A DNA stretch of 64,000 nucleotides from Gemmatimonadota bacterium (GTDB lineage Bacteria; Gemmatimonadota; Gemmatimonadetes; Gemmatimonadales; GWC2-71-9). Shown piece after piece: positions 1 through 13,464 of this stretch. The notes under the pieces were generated by a model. That model was given only the letters and a program-made list of their open reading frames with translations, did no database searches and had not been told where the DNA came from. The number at the start of each line of letters is the position of its first letter. Position 1 is the stretch's first letter. The position numbers and the translations under genes were made by a program. The stretch covers positions 1 through 64,000 of the forward strand of contig QHVB01000029.1 in NCBI GenBank assembly GCA_003222195.1, in the 5' to 3' direction.

Positions 1-66
1 ACCCGGCGCCGCCCGCGCCGATGACGACGACGTCGTAGGTGTGACTGCGAAGGTCGGACGCGGCCA

Positions 67-67
<1 letters not shown>
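1..67 (-). CDS. sdhA: Succinate dehydrogenase flavoprotein subunit, 5' end only
   Basis: Only the first 22 codons are in the window; the rest lies beyond position 1. The frame opens with a GTG that overlaps the TAG stop of the cytochrome b gene by one base. It reads into YDVVVIGAGGAG, the dinucleotide-binding GxGxxG loop that holds FAD in SdhA and FrdA. Position directly after an SDH-type membrane anchor makes the flavoprotein the natural call. Too little is visible to exclude another FAD oxidoreductase on sequence alone. Confidence 0.75.
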
Positions 68-1796
<1,729 letters not shown>

Positions 1797-1822
1797 TTAG
1801 GGACGCCGGGTGTGGCGGGCAA

Positions 1823-2800
1823 TCACAGCTTCGAGTCGGCGACTCTCGCGTTCTCCGCGATTATTGTTGCTTCGAGTGCGGTCAACGTCCCGTCGCTTAA
1901 GGCAGCTTGGGCGCGTTGCTGCAGGGCTGCGAGAACACTGTGAGCGGCGTTCGTCCTCCCGGCGGCGATGTGACGTTGCGCGTCGGTCGTCAGGCTTTGT
2001 GTCGACGTGCAGGTCCCCTGGCGTGCACCGGAGGTTCCCTGGCAGATCCCTGCAATAACCTCGGCCAACTGGGCCAGCACGTCCGGCGCTGACGCGGCAG
2101 CCATCCGCGGCTCGAGCTCGGCAGCGGCAGCGAGCAATCGATTCTTGATTACGGGATCCGCGATCGTGTCTGCGATTTGGCGCAGCGGCGCAAGAAGGGT
2201 GATGAGCGATGCCGTGCGGGCGGCGCGCGCCGCGGGGATCGGGTATGCGGGCACAGCCTGTATGATCCGACCGAGCAGCGCCGCCCGATCGTCCGGCGCG
2301 AGGCCGTTGGTCGTGCTGGCCAGGGTGTAGCCCCACGTCGTGATGATCGCCGGTCGCGCGGTCGCTTTGGAAATCCACACCTCGTTCAGAACGGGGATTG
2401 CCGCTGCCCCTCGGCTCGCGACGAACTCCTGCGCCGCGCGACTGGTCTCGATTCCCAGGAACGCGATCCCGCGGACGGCGGACGCGTCCTGCAGCCGGAG
2501 CACGCCACGCGTCAAATCGATCACGTACTCCGAGTATGTCTCATCGTCCTTTCCGGTCGTTTGGTCGTAGGGCACCTGGCCTGTGGCTTCTCGCTCGAGG
2601 AGCTGGACCAGCGCCTGCCGTGCAGCCGACGAGAGCGACTGGATGGGCACGAGATTAAGGCGTGCGACGGCCTGGGCCCGGGCGGAGACACTAGGGGAGC
2701 CGAGGACGCCGACTAAAGAATCCACGTTTTGGCCGAAGGCTCCGCCCGGAAGCGTGAGCAGGAGACCAAGCGCTGCCGTACCCATGCTGATCCTGGTCAT
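1823..2800 (-). CDS. Exported protein of unknown function, helical-repeat-like
   Basis: This protein of 325 residues begins with a clear signal peptide (MTRISMGTAALGLLLTL, cleavage after GGAFGQ). The mature part is rich in short amphipathic helices. Motifs such as VLGSPSVSARAQAVARLN, and repeated alanine-rich blocks, recall HEAT or other helical repeats, but no family is recognised. The ATG at 2800 overlaps the stop of the upstream lipoprotein gene (ATGA); an ATG at 2815 is the alternative. The two genes are therefore probably co-expressed. Nothing catalytic is visible. Confidence 0.6.
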   Translation of the reverse strand: MTRISMGTAALGLLLTLPGGAFGQNVDSLVGVLGSPSVSARAQAVARLNLVPIQSLSSAARQALVQLLEREATGQVPYDQTTGKDDETYSEYVIDLTRGVLRLQDASAVRGIAFLGIETSRAAQEFVASRGAAAIPVLNEVWISKATARPAIITTWGYTLASTTNGLAPDDRAALLGRIIQAVPAYPIPAARAARTASLITLLAPLRQIADTIADPVIKNRLLAAAAELEPRMAAASAPDVLAQLAEVIAGICQGTSGARQGTCTSTQSLTTDAQRHIAAGRTNAAHSVLAALQQRAQAALSDGTLTALEATIIAENARVADSKL

Positions 2801-4296
2801 GGCGCGAGAGGACATTTGAGCTCGATGTGAACGTGTCCGACGCCACTGAAGGAGGCGTCCGCGTGCTGAGGATCGGGGTCGCGTTGCTCCACGATGAACC
2901 CCAACGACAAGGCTTGGTCCGCGACAGCATCCCAGTAGCTTTGTGCGGCGGCTAGCTGGGCGGCTGTGGGGAACACGGGCAATGTCGGAAAGGTCTGTAG
3001 GTCCGCGGCACAACCGTACTGATGCCAACTGTCCGACACCGCTCCTGAGGCCTTGCCAACGTGGTAAGCGTTGTGCACGGGATTTCGGTACCCGCTGTTC
3101 ACCCGCAGCGATAACGGCTGCAGCGCGAGTTGCAGGGCAACGAATAAAGAATTGAAATCGCCGTTGGTCACGGCCACCGTATAGTCGCCCGTGTTAGTTG
3201 CAGACACCCCAAACTGCCCCCGACCCGGGACGCCCTGGGCGACGCCCAGTTCGATGTATTCCTCTCGAATCGTATCGATCTCATCCTGCCGCACGAGCGC
3301 CGGGGCCGACCGCACCAGCGTTCCTGAAGCATCAACCGCCGCCGTCACCCGCAACGCGAGCGACTTCTGATTCAAGCTCCCCGGATGCGGGACCGCGGCC
3401 CATCGGCCCGCATCCTGCGGCGGAACCAACGCCTCCACGTTGCTCCCAAACGGCGGAGTGACGCCGTTGGGCTCGAACGTGGTCACCGCGTCGGTGGGGT
3501 CGTCGACGATCTCCCACTGGATGGTGGGCGCCAGCGAGGCGGGCGTCACGCCCGCCCCGAGGCTCAGCCGATTCTCGCCCGGGCGACTGGTAAACGACCC
3601 CCCGGCATCGGGTCCTTGGGCTCGGAAGATCGTCACATCCGCGGTGGTGACCGGCTCGCGAAACGAGAGCAGGTACACCGTGCCGATGAAACCCTCGCTG
3701 GTCACCACATGATCGGGATAGAACACACTCGAAACCCAGGACATGTCGCTGGTAGGTCGAATGACCACGCGGGTCACGCTATCGAGACCGGTGATCACGA
3801 GAGATTGGGGGAGCGTGCCGCTGCCGAAGTAGTACACGTTGTGCTCCTCGTGCCGCACGCCACAGTCGGATTCATCCGCTGTGAAGGCCAGCGTCACACT
3901 CACGCCCGACGGCGCGTACGCGGTGATGGAGCCGGGGTCCGCGCCGCAGTGCCAGATGTCCACCGGCATGACGACGAGGTGAGCCACGGGCTGTGAGAAC
4001 GCGACGGTCAGGTCGTACGGACCAGTATGCCCGTCTTCGTAGACCGCCTGCAGCGGTGGCGAGACGATGTCAAGGGACGTCTCGCACAAGTGGCCGTAAT
4101 CGATGTAGCCCGCGGGACCGCCAAAGGCGCGTCCCTTGAGATAACCCGTGCAGACGACACCGCCTTCCCCCGGCGGGGGCACGTAGACGGCAAAACTGGG
4201 CGCCATGGTCTTGGTCGGTGCGATGACGTCGGTGTGCGTGCAAGCGGCGGCGCTAACGACGATCCAACACCAGGTAGCAGCGTGGCGGAGCTTCAC
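2797..4296 (-). CDS. Lipoprotein with C-terminal peptidase M15-like domain
   Basis: This 499-residue protein starts at GTG and has a lipoprotein signal ending at C19 (VVSAAAC). The first 350 or so residues are beta-rich and unrecognised, with paired cysteines. The last 100 residues look like a zinc carboxypeptidase of the M15/VanY/Hedgehog fold: SGYRNPVHN, then SWHQYGCAADLQ (a His-x6-Asp metal motif), and finally HVHIELKC near the end. Such domains cleave D-Ala-containing peptidoglycan peptides. An envelope role is inferred, with the enzyme anchored in a membrane. The domain call is moderately sure; the substrate is unknown. Confidence 0.65.
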   Translation of the reverse strand: MKLRHAATWCWIVVSAAACTHTDVIAPTKTMAPSFAVYVPPPGEGGVVCTGYLKGRAFGGPAGYIDYGHLCETSLDIVSPPLQAVYEDGHTGPYDLTVAFSQPVAHLVVMPVDIWHCGADPGSITAYAPSGVSVTLAFTADESDCGVRHEEHNVYYFGSGTLPQSLVITGLDSVTRVVIRPTSDMSWVSSVFYPDHVVTSEGFIGTVYLLSFREPVTTADVTIFRAQGPDAGGSFTSRPGENRLSLGAGVTPASLAPTIQWEIVDDPTDAVTTFEPNGVTPPFGSNVEALVPPQDAGRWAAVPHPGSLNQKSLALRVTAAVDASGTLVRSAPALVRQDEIDTIREEYIELGVAQGVPGRGQFGVSATNTGDYTVAVTNGDFNSLFVALQLALQPLSLRVNSGYRNPVHNAYHVGKASGAVSDSWHQYGCAADLQTFPTLPVFPTAAQLAAAQSYWDAVADQALSLGFIVEQRDPDPQHADASFSGVGHVHIELKCPLAP

Positions 4297-4369
4297 ATCG
4301 TGACATTAGGGAAGGCAGGCTCACCCGCAAGAGATCAGCGCGCCACAAGTCACAAGGGAAAACCCTTGG

Positions 4370-5389
4370 TCAACCGCCGCGCGTATGCATCTCCCGATGA
4401 GGATCAGCGCGGAGACCGTCGACTTGATACAGCGGCGCGCGATTGACTACGCCGAGCCGCTCCTCGGCGCCGCGATCAGTCCGCCCTCGCCACGTCGCGG
4501 CGATGAGATCCGATAGTTCCGCGTCGCTCGCGCCGCGGCGCAGAGGCTCGCGTAGATCGATGCCGCGTTCGGCATAGAGACAGAGGAACCATGTGCCATC
4601 CGCCGTCAGGCGACTGCGGTCGCACGTGCGGCAGAAGGGCGCCGTCGTGGACGCGACAATGCCGAACGTCGCGCCGTCAGGCAGACGGAAACGCTCGGCT
4701 GGGGCTGCCACCTCGCCGCTCCCCACGGGGGTGATAGTGCCGTAGTGACGGGACAACTGCTCGAGCATCTCGCGCTGCGACACCACCTGGTCCGTGCTCC
4801 ACCCGGTCGCGCCGCCGACATCCATGTACTCGATGAACCGGACTTCGGCCTGGTGGGCTCGCGCGAACTCGACCAGCTCGATCAGCTCGTCCTCGTTCAC
4901 GCCCCGCATCACGACCGTGTTGAGTTTCAGGGCGAACCCCACGCGCCGTGCGGTCGCGATCCCCGCCAGGACATCGGCATGCCGATCGCTGCGAGCCAGG
5001 GCCTGCATCCGCTCGGGTCGCAGCGTGTCCAGACTCACCGTGACGCGGCCCAAACCGGCCAGTTTGAGCGCGTCCGCCTGCCTGGCGAGCAAGAGGCCGT
5101 TGGTCGTCAACGCGAGATCACGAATGGCTGGGTTCTTGGCGAGCATTCCCGTGAGCGTCGCGAGATCATGCCGCAGCAGCGGCTCGCCTCCGGTCAGGCG
5201 CACCTTCTCGACGCCCAGCGCCGTGAAAATCTCCACCAGGCGCGCGATCTCTTCGAACGTCAGAATCGATTGTTTGGGCAGCCAGACGTATTCCTGCTCA
5301 GGCATGCAGTAACGACACCGCAGGTTACACCGATCGGTGACCGAGACGCGCAGACTGCCGAGCGGTCGCGCCAGGCGATCAGCGATCAC
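4370..5389 (-). CDS. moaA: GTP 3',8-cyclase (molybdenum cofactor step 1)
   Basis: This radical SAM enzyme converts GTP to 3',8-cyclo-7,8-dihydro-GTP, the first committed step of molybdopterin synthesis. The SAM cluster motif is C21, C25, C28 (CNLRCRYC). A second C-terminal [4Fe-4S] site is seen as CRTCDRSRLTADGTWFLC. The protein ends in R-G-G, the C-terminal Gly-Gly typical of MoaA. At 339 residues its length is normal. The GTG start overlaps the end of moaE by 11 bases, so moaD-moaE-moaA are read together. No moaC is present nearby. Confidence 0.95.
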   Translation of the reverse strand: MIADRLARPLGSLRVSVTDRCNLRCRYCMPEQEYVWLPKQSILTFEEIARLVEIFTALGVEKVRLTGGEPLLRHDLATLTGMLAKNPAIRDLALTTNGLLLARQADALKLAGLGRVTVSLDTLRPERMQALARSDRHADVLAGIATARRVGFALKLNTVVMRGVNEDELIELVEFARAHQAEVRFIEYMDVGGATGWSTDQVVSQREMLEQLSRHYGTITPVGSGEVAAPAERFRLPDGATFGIVASTTAPFCRTCDRSRLTADGTWFLCLYAERGIDLREPLRRGASDAELSDLIAATWRGRTDRGAEERLGVVNRAPLYQVDGLRADPHREMHTRGG

Positions 5390-5813
5390 GCAATCCTCCC
5401 GCCACAGTCTTGCCTGACGGATCGACCCATGTCGCCGTGCCGTCCGTGTGCAGTTCCTTCTTCCAGATTGGCAAGCGCCTCTTCACTTCTTCGATCACGT
5501 AGCGGCACGCGGCAAATGCATCGGCGCGATGCGGCGCGGCCGCCGCGATCGCAATGCTCGCTTCGCCCAACGGGATCAACCCGAGCCGGTGTTGCAACGC
5601 GACTCGCGCCTCGGGCCAACGTTCGCGCGCTTCGTCGAGCATCCGCGTGATCTCCGCCACCGCCATTTCGTCGTAGGCCGAGTATTCGATGCCGGTGACG
5701 TCACCGTCATTGCGGACGGTGCCCAGAAAGACGCAGGTGCCTCCGCGCTCGGGGCTCTGTACCACCCGCAGGAGCGATTCGACGGTGATCGGATCGCGCG
5801 TAAGCGGATTCAT
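5379..5813 (-). CDS. moaE: Molybdopterin synthase catalytic (large) subunit
   Basis: This subunit works with MoaD to insert two sulfurs into cyclic pyranopterin monophosphate, forming molybdopterin. At 144 residues it is typical for MoaE. Family landmarks include GTVRNDGDVTGIEYSAYDEMA, the PHRADAFAACRYVIEEVKRRLPIWKKE block with catalytic lysines, and WVD near the end (quoted pieces are partial). Its ATG shares one base with the moaD stop (TGATG), a tight coupling suited to 1:1 subunit synthesis. Confidence 0.93.
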   Translation of the reverse strand: MNPLTRDPITVESLLRVVQSPERGGTCVFLGTVRNDGDVTGIEYSAYDEMAVAEITRMLDEARERWPEARVALQHRLGLIPLGEASIAIAAAAPHRADAFAACRYVIEEVKRRLPIWKKELHTDGTATWVDPSGKTVAGGLRDR

Positions 5814-6061
5814 CAGCCGCCAGAGAGTGGAGGAAGGAGTGCCACTTCGTCCCCATCTTTCACGCGCGTATCGAGCTTTACCTGGCGCAGATTCAACGCC
5901 GCGAGCGGCCGCGGCGGCAGGCTGCGTGCGCCGGGGACGGTCTCGCGCACACGATCGAGCACGTCGTTCACCGTCGCGGCGGCCGGCACTGCCACGGCCG
6001 CGGTGTCGCAGCCGGTCAGCTCTGCGTAGCGCGCGAAGAAGCGAACCGTCACCTGAGCCAT
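5813..6061 (-). CDS. moaD: Molybdopterin synthase sulfur carrier (small) subunit
   Basis: This 82-residue ubiquitin-fold sulfur carrier ends in LLPPLSGG. The terminal Gly-Gly is adenylated and converted to a thiocarboxylate, then donates sulfur in MoaE. The N-terminal strand MAQVTVRFFARYAELTG is typical. It is the first of moaD-moaE-moaA and lies 7 bases after the M61 peptidase gene, so the four genes may share a transcript. Confidence 0.92.
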   Translation of the reverse strand: MAQVTVRFFARYAELTGCDTAAVAVPAAATVNDVLDRVRETVPGARSLPPRPLAALNLRQVKLDTRVKDGDEVALLPPLSGG

Positions 6062-6068
6062 GATTTGA

Positions 6069-7856
6069 TTATAGCCCCGACGCCAGGCCCTGCCAGATCT
6101 TCGCCTGCTTCGGCGTGGGATTCGGTGCGCGGTCGAGACTGAGACGTGACGTCGTCCGCTCGCGCACCGTCGTGTTGAGCGTCAGCGTGCGGCCCGCGCG
6201 CTGCACCGTGATCGTGAGCGGCTGCCCCACCTTGCCCTGATAGCGCGAGCGGAATGCCGTGCCCCAGTCCTGGCTGGCGGACACCGGGATGTCGCCGATC
6301 CGCGTGAGCACGTCCCCCGGCTCGATGCCCGCCTCGGCCGCCGCGCTTCCCGGCGTCACCGCCTGGATCAACACGCCGCCGCTCGGCGAGGGCGCGGCTG
6401 AGATACCGAGGAACAGCGAGGAGACCGGGTTGCGCCGGAATACCAGGCCGGCCTTCGCGAACACCGTCTCGTAGGGCAGCGAATCGCGGCCATCGATGTA
6501 GCGGCGATAGAACCCATCCACATCCGGCATCCCCGTGGCACGCAGCTGGTTCAGGAGATCGGCCGTCTGGAATCCTTTGTTCTCGCGGTAGTAGCGCGTG
6601 TACAGCGCGCGCATCACCTCATCGAGGTTGTGCGCGTTGTCCGTGGCGTCGCGGATCGAAATGTCGAGCAGGAATCCCAGGAGCGAGCCCTTGGGATAAT
6701 AAAGCTGCGAGCTGTTGACGTAAACTTCCTTGATCCAGGTCGCTTCGCTGCCGTCCTCCACACTCCAGGGCTCGGGGGCGTCCTCGACTTGCTGAATATT
6801 GGAGAGGGCGTTTTCCAGAAACTGGTTCGGACTCCACAGACCTGAGCGCAGATTTGTCAGATCGGCGTAATAGTCGGTCACTCCTTCCGACCACCACAAC
6901 AGCGGCGTGTACTGCTCGGCGTGATAGTCGTAGGGCCACATCTCGGCGGGACGGATGCGCTTGACGTTCCAGAGATGGAAGAACTCGTGCGACAGCAGCG
7001 GATACATGAAGTCGCCGAGGTTGCCCAAAGGATCCGCGAACGCCAGCGCAGGCATGATGTCGTACTGCGAGGAGCTGTGTTCGAGCCCGCCGCCGAATCC
7101 GATAGGGCCGTGAATGACGTTGAAGAAGATCGTGTAGACGTCGTACGGAGCGTCGCCCGTTCCCATGATCCGATTCTGCACCGGCGCCATTTTGGCCACG
7201 CCGTTGCGAAGGTTGCGCGCGACGGCCGGCGTGTAGTCGGCCGCCGGCCAGACGGCGATACGGATCCACTTTTCATCCGCTTGGAGCGAATCGAGGCTGT
7301 ACTTGCCGACAAACGTCATCGCGTCCGCGAGCTCGTGGTAATCGGCGGCGCGATAGACGCCGTTCGCCGGACCCTTGAGCGCCGTCGTCACCTGCCAGCC
7401 CGCCGGGAGCCGAAACCGGACTTCGGCGGGTCGCGCCAGCTGCCCTTCTTCGAACATGAACAGGTTGGTGCCGAGGAACTCACCGAAGTCTTCCACGGTC
7501 CGTGCGACGGAGAGATCGATCGTGTCGGGCGAGTAATCGAAATTCACGACGACGTGGTCAGCCTTGCCGGTGGCGACGCGCCAGGTGTCCTTATCGGCGC
7601 GATCCCAATGCAGCGCCTGGCCCGACGCATTCTTCGCGCCGAACCCATGGACGTAGCGCGCGTAGTTCTGGATCTCGTAGTTGCCGGGACTCCACGCTGG
7701 CAATGAGACGAACAGCGTGTCCTTGCCCGTCGTGGGAAAGTCCGCCGTGACGTGGAACTGATTTTGCGCGACCGAGACTTCGTAGCGGACGGCCTGCCCG
7801 GAGAGTGGCGACGCGAGCAGTGGGACGAGCAGCAGGCAGTGAAAACGACGCATCAT
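6069..7856 (-). CDS. Exported M61-family aminopeptidase with PDZ domain
   Basis: This is a glycyl-aminopeptidase-like zinc peptidase of family M61. The start is taken at the ATGATG pair 7856/7853, because a GGAG ribosome-binding site lies just upstream and a signal peptide (MMRRFHCLLLVPLLASPLSGQA) follows; a longer reading to 7883 adds residues before the signal. The N-terminal beta domain runs to about residue 220. The zinc site is HEFFH at about 290-294, with a downstream glutamate in WWSEGVTDYY. A PDZ domain (about 475-570) begins near the LFLGISAAPS block. It probably digests peptides in the periplasm. Its length is normal for the family. Confidence 0.88.
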   Translation of the reverse strand: MMRRFHCLLLVPLLASPLSGQAVRYEVSVAQNQFHVTADFPTTGKDTLFVSLPAWSPGNYEIQNYARYVHGFGAKNASGQALHWDRADKDTWRVATGKADHVVVNFDYSPDTIDLSVARTVEDFGEFLGTNLFMFEEGQLARPAEVRFRLPAGWQVTTALKGPANGVYRAADYHELADAMTFVGKYSLDSLQADEKWIRIAVWPAADYTPAVARNLRNGVAKMAPVQNRIMGTGDAPYDVYTIFFNVIHGPIGFGGGLEHSSSQYDIMPALAFADPLGNLGDFMYPLLSHEFFHLWNVKRIRPAEMWPYDYHAEQYTPLLWWSEGVTDYYADLTNLRSGLWSPNQFLENALSNIQQVEDAPEPWSVEDGSEATWIKEVYVNSSQLYYPKGSLLGFLLDISIRDATDNAHNLDEVMRALYTRYYRENKGFQTADLLNQLRATGMPDVDGFYRRYIDGRDSLPYETVFAKAGLVFRRNPVSSLFLGISAAPSPSGGVLIQAVTPGSAAAEAGIEPGDVLTRIGDIPVSASQDWGTAFRSRYQGKVGQPLTITVQRAGRTLTLNTTVRERTTSRLSLDRAPNPTPKQAKIWQGLASGL

Positions 7857-7895
7857 CACTCCGGGCAAGAAGTTGAGAGACACCTAAAACTAGAA

Positions 7896-7922
7896 AGGCC
7901 CCGGCTTTGGTGCCGAGGCCCT
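7896..7922 (-). terminator. Rho-independent terminator after HU gene
   Basis: On the minus strand the arms GGGCCTCGGC and GCCGGGGCCT pair around a short ACCAAA loop. They are followed by TTTCTAGTTTTA. It lies 27 bases after the HU stop and before the M61 start, so it ends the HU transcript. Confidence 0.8.
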
Positions 7923-7949
7923 TGTCCCAAGTTGTCGCAACGCAGCGGC

Positions 7950-8264
7950 TTACGACGGAACCTTTGCGCTGGCGTCCGCGACCATCGCGCGCAACTCCTT
8001 GCTGGGCTTGAAGACAGGAACGGGGCGCGCCGCGACTTCGACCGGATCACCGGTTCGCGGGTTACGCGCCATCCGCGTCTTCCGCTGGCGGATTTTGAAC
8101 GTCCCAAATCCACGTATCTCAATGTTATGCTGCTCAGCAAGCGCGGCTTTTACGGCGTCGAGAAAGGAGTCTACCACCCGCGCACAGTCCTTTTTTGAAA
8201 TGAGGGGACCGGCGGTTCGAGCGATTTGCGCGGTGACCTTTTCGACCAGATCGGCCTTCGTCAT
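7950..8264 (-). CDS. hup: HU/IHF family DNA-binding protein
   Basis: This nucleoid protein of 104 residues bends and packs DNA as a dimer. The helical N-terminus MTKADLVEKVTAQIA is followed by the beta arm IEIRGFGTFKIRQRKTRMARNP with the conserved R-N-P tip and then PVFKPSKEL. ATG 8264 is chosen over a longer frame because GGGGGGA sits a few bases before it. It has its own promoter (8310-8338) and terminator (7896-7922), so it can be expressed apart from the long operon upstream. HU versus IHF cannot be settled here. Confidence 0.93.
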   Translation of the reverse strand: MTKADLVEKVTAQIARTAGPLISKKDCARVVDSFLDAVKAALAEQHNIEIRGFGTFKIRQRKTRMARNPRTGDPVEVAARPVPVFKPSKELRAMVADASAKVPS

Positions 8265-8309
8265 TGGTCCCCCCGAAATTCTGCCGGGTTGGGGCAAAAG
8301 TCGGGGGCT

Positions 8310-8338
8310 ATCATACGGGCTTACTTATTTGGCGTCAA
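8310..8338 (-). promoter_or_regulatory. Sigma-70 type promoter for HU
   Basis: The minus strand shows TTGACG (8338-8333), a 17-base spacer and TATGAT (8315-8310). The expected start near 8303 gives a leader of about 38 bases ending in the GGGGGGA site before the HU ATG. The -35 hexamer lies just inside the end of carA. This is one of the best promoter matches in the window. Confidence 0.8.
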
Positions 8339-9485
8339 GGGCTTGTAGGAATTGTTGAAAATGTCCCTGGGCGTCATGGGGCCCCGGTGACGCCTCCGGA
8401 TGGTACTGGACGGCAAAAATAGGGTACTCCCGGTGCTTGATGCCTTCGACGGTTCCGTCGTTGAGGTTAAGGTGGGTGACCTCAAGCGACTTGGCGCCGG
8501 GAACGCCAGGCGTTTCGCCACGAACCGCGAATCCGTGGTTCTGCGACGTGATAAGTACTTGTCCGGTCGCAAGATCGCGCACGGGATGGTTGCCGCCGCG
8601 ATGGCCGTACGGCAGCTTCACGGTTTCCCCGCCCATCGCCAGGCCAAGCAGCTGGTGCCCGAGGCAGATGCCAAAGATCGGAACGTTCCCGTCGGCCAGC
8701 TTCCGGATTGTATCGATCGCGTAACCGACCGCCGCGGGGTCACCGGGGCCGTTCGACAGAAACACGCCGTCCGGTTTGAGGGCGCGGACGTGATCGGCAG
8801 TGGTGGCGGCCGGGACCACGGTGACGCGGCAACCCTGCTGCACGAATAACCGCAGAATATTGCGCTTCATCCCGAAGTCGAACGCGACCACGTGATGCCC
8901 CGCGTCGCTCGGCCCCTCGGTGTACGCAGTGGGAATCGTCGCGACACTCGCGAGATCGAGTCCGTTCATCGACGGCGAGGCAGCGAGTGCGGCTTTGATG
9001 GCATCGGTCGGTTTCTCGCCGGGTGCGAGGACCCCGCGCATCGCGCCGCGTGAACGGATGTAGCGCGTCAGTTGCCGCGTGTCGACATCAGCGACGAGCG
9101 GCACGGCGGCGCCGGCGAGCCAGTCGAGCAGCGTCCCGGTCGCGCGCCAGTTCGAAGGCGTTCGGGACAACTCGCGCACGACCACACCCGCGACGCGCGG
9201 CCGATCGGACTCCACGTCTTCCGGATTGATTCCGTAATTGCCGATCATCGGCGCGGTCATCACTACGATCTGGCCGAGATACGAGGGGTCGGTGAAGACC
9301 TCCTGGTACCCGCTGAGATTGGTGGTGAAGACGACTTCCGCGTAGGCCGGCTCAAACGGAAGCGGCGCGGTTCCGGGGAACCAGGCGCCGTCCTCTAGCA
9401 GGACGTAAGCGGGTTTGGAACTAGGGCCTGCGATTGCTTGGGGGCTGCGGCGGCGGAGGAGGAGGCGCCGTCGGCTGAGTTTCAA
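8325..9485 (-). CDS. carA: Carbamoyl-phosphate synthase small (glutaminase) subunit
   Basis: This subunit hydrolyses glutamine and feeds ammonia to CarB for arginine and pyrimidine synthesis. The N-terminal CPSase domain starts at AYVLLEDGAWFPG. The class I amidotransferase domain carries the nucleophile in GICLGHQLLG (about residue 269) and the His-Glu pair in YHPEASPGP (about 359). The start is uncertain: the only usable codon in frame is TTG 9485, which lies 65 bases inside secG and adds about 25 residues without a visible ribosome-binding site. No carB is in the window. Confidence 0.93.
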   Translation of the reverse strand: MKLSRRRLLLRRRSPQAIAGPSSKPAYVLLEDGAWFPGTAPLPFEPAYAEVVFTTNLSGYQEVFTDPSYLGQIVVMTAPMIGNYGINPEDVESDRPRVAGVVVRELSRTPSNWRATGTLLDWLAGAAVPLVADVDTRQLTRYIRSRGAMRGVLAPGEKPTDAIKAALAASPSMNGLDLASVATIPTAYTEGPSDAGHHVVAFDFGMKRNILRLFVQQGCRVTVVPAATTADHVRALKPDGVFLSNGPGDPAAVGYAIDTIRKLADGNVPIFGICLGHQLLGLAMGGETVKLPYGHRGGNHPVRDLATGQVLITSQNHGFAVRGETPGVPGAKSLEVTHLNLNDGTVEGIKHREYPIFAVQYHPEASPGPHDAQGHFQQFLQALDAK

Positions 9486-9786
9486 TCGGAAGGTGCGAAG
9501 GCGCGACCGGCGTTGGGGTCTGCCCCTGACCTTCGAGGACCGAGCGGACCTGGTTGCCCGACGTCGACATGAACGTCAGGACCAAGGCGAGAAACAGGAA
9601 GATGCCCGCGGTCCACCACGTCACCTTCGTAAGCAAGGTGGTCGCCTGGCGGCCACCCATGATCGTTTCGGTGCCGGCGCCGCCACCCATGGTGGCGAGC
9701 CCGCCTCCCTGCCCCGCCTGCAGCAGCACGGCGGTCGCGAGGATCAGTGCGTCGAGGATCAGGATGGCAACGAGAATTCCGTACAT
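9421..9786 (-). CDS. secG: Preprotein translocase subunit SecG
   Basis: This small SecYEG component has two membrane segments (about residues 3-24 and 53-75) joined by the glycine-rich loop QAGQGGGLATMGGGAGTE typical of SecG. ATG 9786 is chosen because MYGILVAILIL begins the first membrane helix; longer readings add an unrelated N-terminus. The C-terminus is an unusual proline-rich tail (TAPPPPPPQPP) that overlaps the start of carA. tpiA-secG order is common in many bacteria. Confidence 0.9.
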   Translation of the reverse strand: MYGILVAILILDALILATAVLLQAGQGGGLATMGGGAGTETIMGGRQATTLLTKVTWWTAGIFLFLALVLTFMSTSGNQVRSVLEGQGQTPTPVAPSHLPIETQPTAPPPPPPQPPSNRRP

Positions 9787-9802
9787 GCGCGGGGCAAGAT
9801 AC

Positions 9803-10554
9803 CTAGACGGCGGCGGTGCGCACAAGCTCGCCCCAGCCTGTGGGATCGAGCGATGCACCGCCGACGAGAACGCCATCCAATTCCGGTTCGGCCAAGAGGT
9901 CGGCGGCGTTCTTCAGATTGACGCTGCCACCATACAGGATTCGCGTCTCGGTAGCCTCGTGTTGCTCCAGCCACGCGCGGATCGCAGCGTGCACCGTTGC
10001 GGCATCGTGAGGCGTTGCGTTCCGGCCAGTGCCGATCGCCCACACCGGCTCATAGGCGATGGTCACGCGTGCGGTCGCCGCGCGGGCCCCTCCCCCTCCA
10101 GACAATGCGGTCTCCAATTGCCGCGTGACCACCTCCAGTGTCCGGCCGGCGTCACGCTGCTCGAGCGTCTCGCCCACACACAGCACGGGATGAAGCTTCG
10201 CTTCCAGGACCGCAGCCAGCTTTCTTCCCGTTTGCTCGTCCGTCTCGCCGAACACATGGCGGCGCTCGGAATGCCCGATCAGCGCTGCTTTGGCGCCCGC
10301 CTGGGCGGCGAGCGGCGCAGACGTCGCGCCGGTGAACGCGCCTTTGGGCTCCCAGTAGACATCCTGCACGCCGGCCAGAAGATCGGCCCGATTGCCGAGT
10401 CCGGTCGCAACCGCTTCCAGGGAGACCGCAGGGGGGAAAAACCAGACCTGGCGGTTCGGCTGGGGAGAATACGCCTTCAGGAACGTCGCGAGATAGTCGC
10501 GGGCTTCGGCCGGCCCGAGATTCATCTTCCAGTTGGCGGCAAACACCAACGGTC

Positions 10555-10558
<4 letters not shown>
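9803..10558 (-). CDS. tpiA: Triosephosphate isomerase
   Basis: This enzyme interconverts dihydroxyacetone phosphate and glyceraldehyde 3-phosphate. At 251 residues it is standard. Catalytic residues are K11 (NWKMN), H96 (IGHSERR) and E170 (AYEPVWAIGTG). The phosphate-binding loop LYGGSVN is present. Its GTG start overlaps the pgk stop (GTGA), and it is the third gene of a gap-pgk-tpiA glycolysis block. Confidence 0.97.

Positions 10559-13456
<2,898 letters not shown>

Positions 13457-13464
<8 letters not shown>

Noticed and set aside
4296-4375. Promoter at TTGACC (4373-4368) for the M15-like gene
   Set aside because: The hexamer overlaps the moaA stop, but the base pattern 17 bases downstream (ACTTGT) is not a convincing -10.
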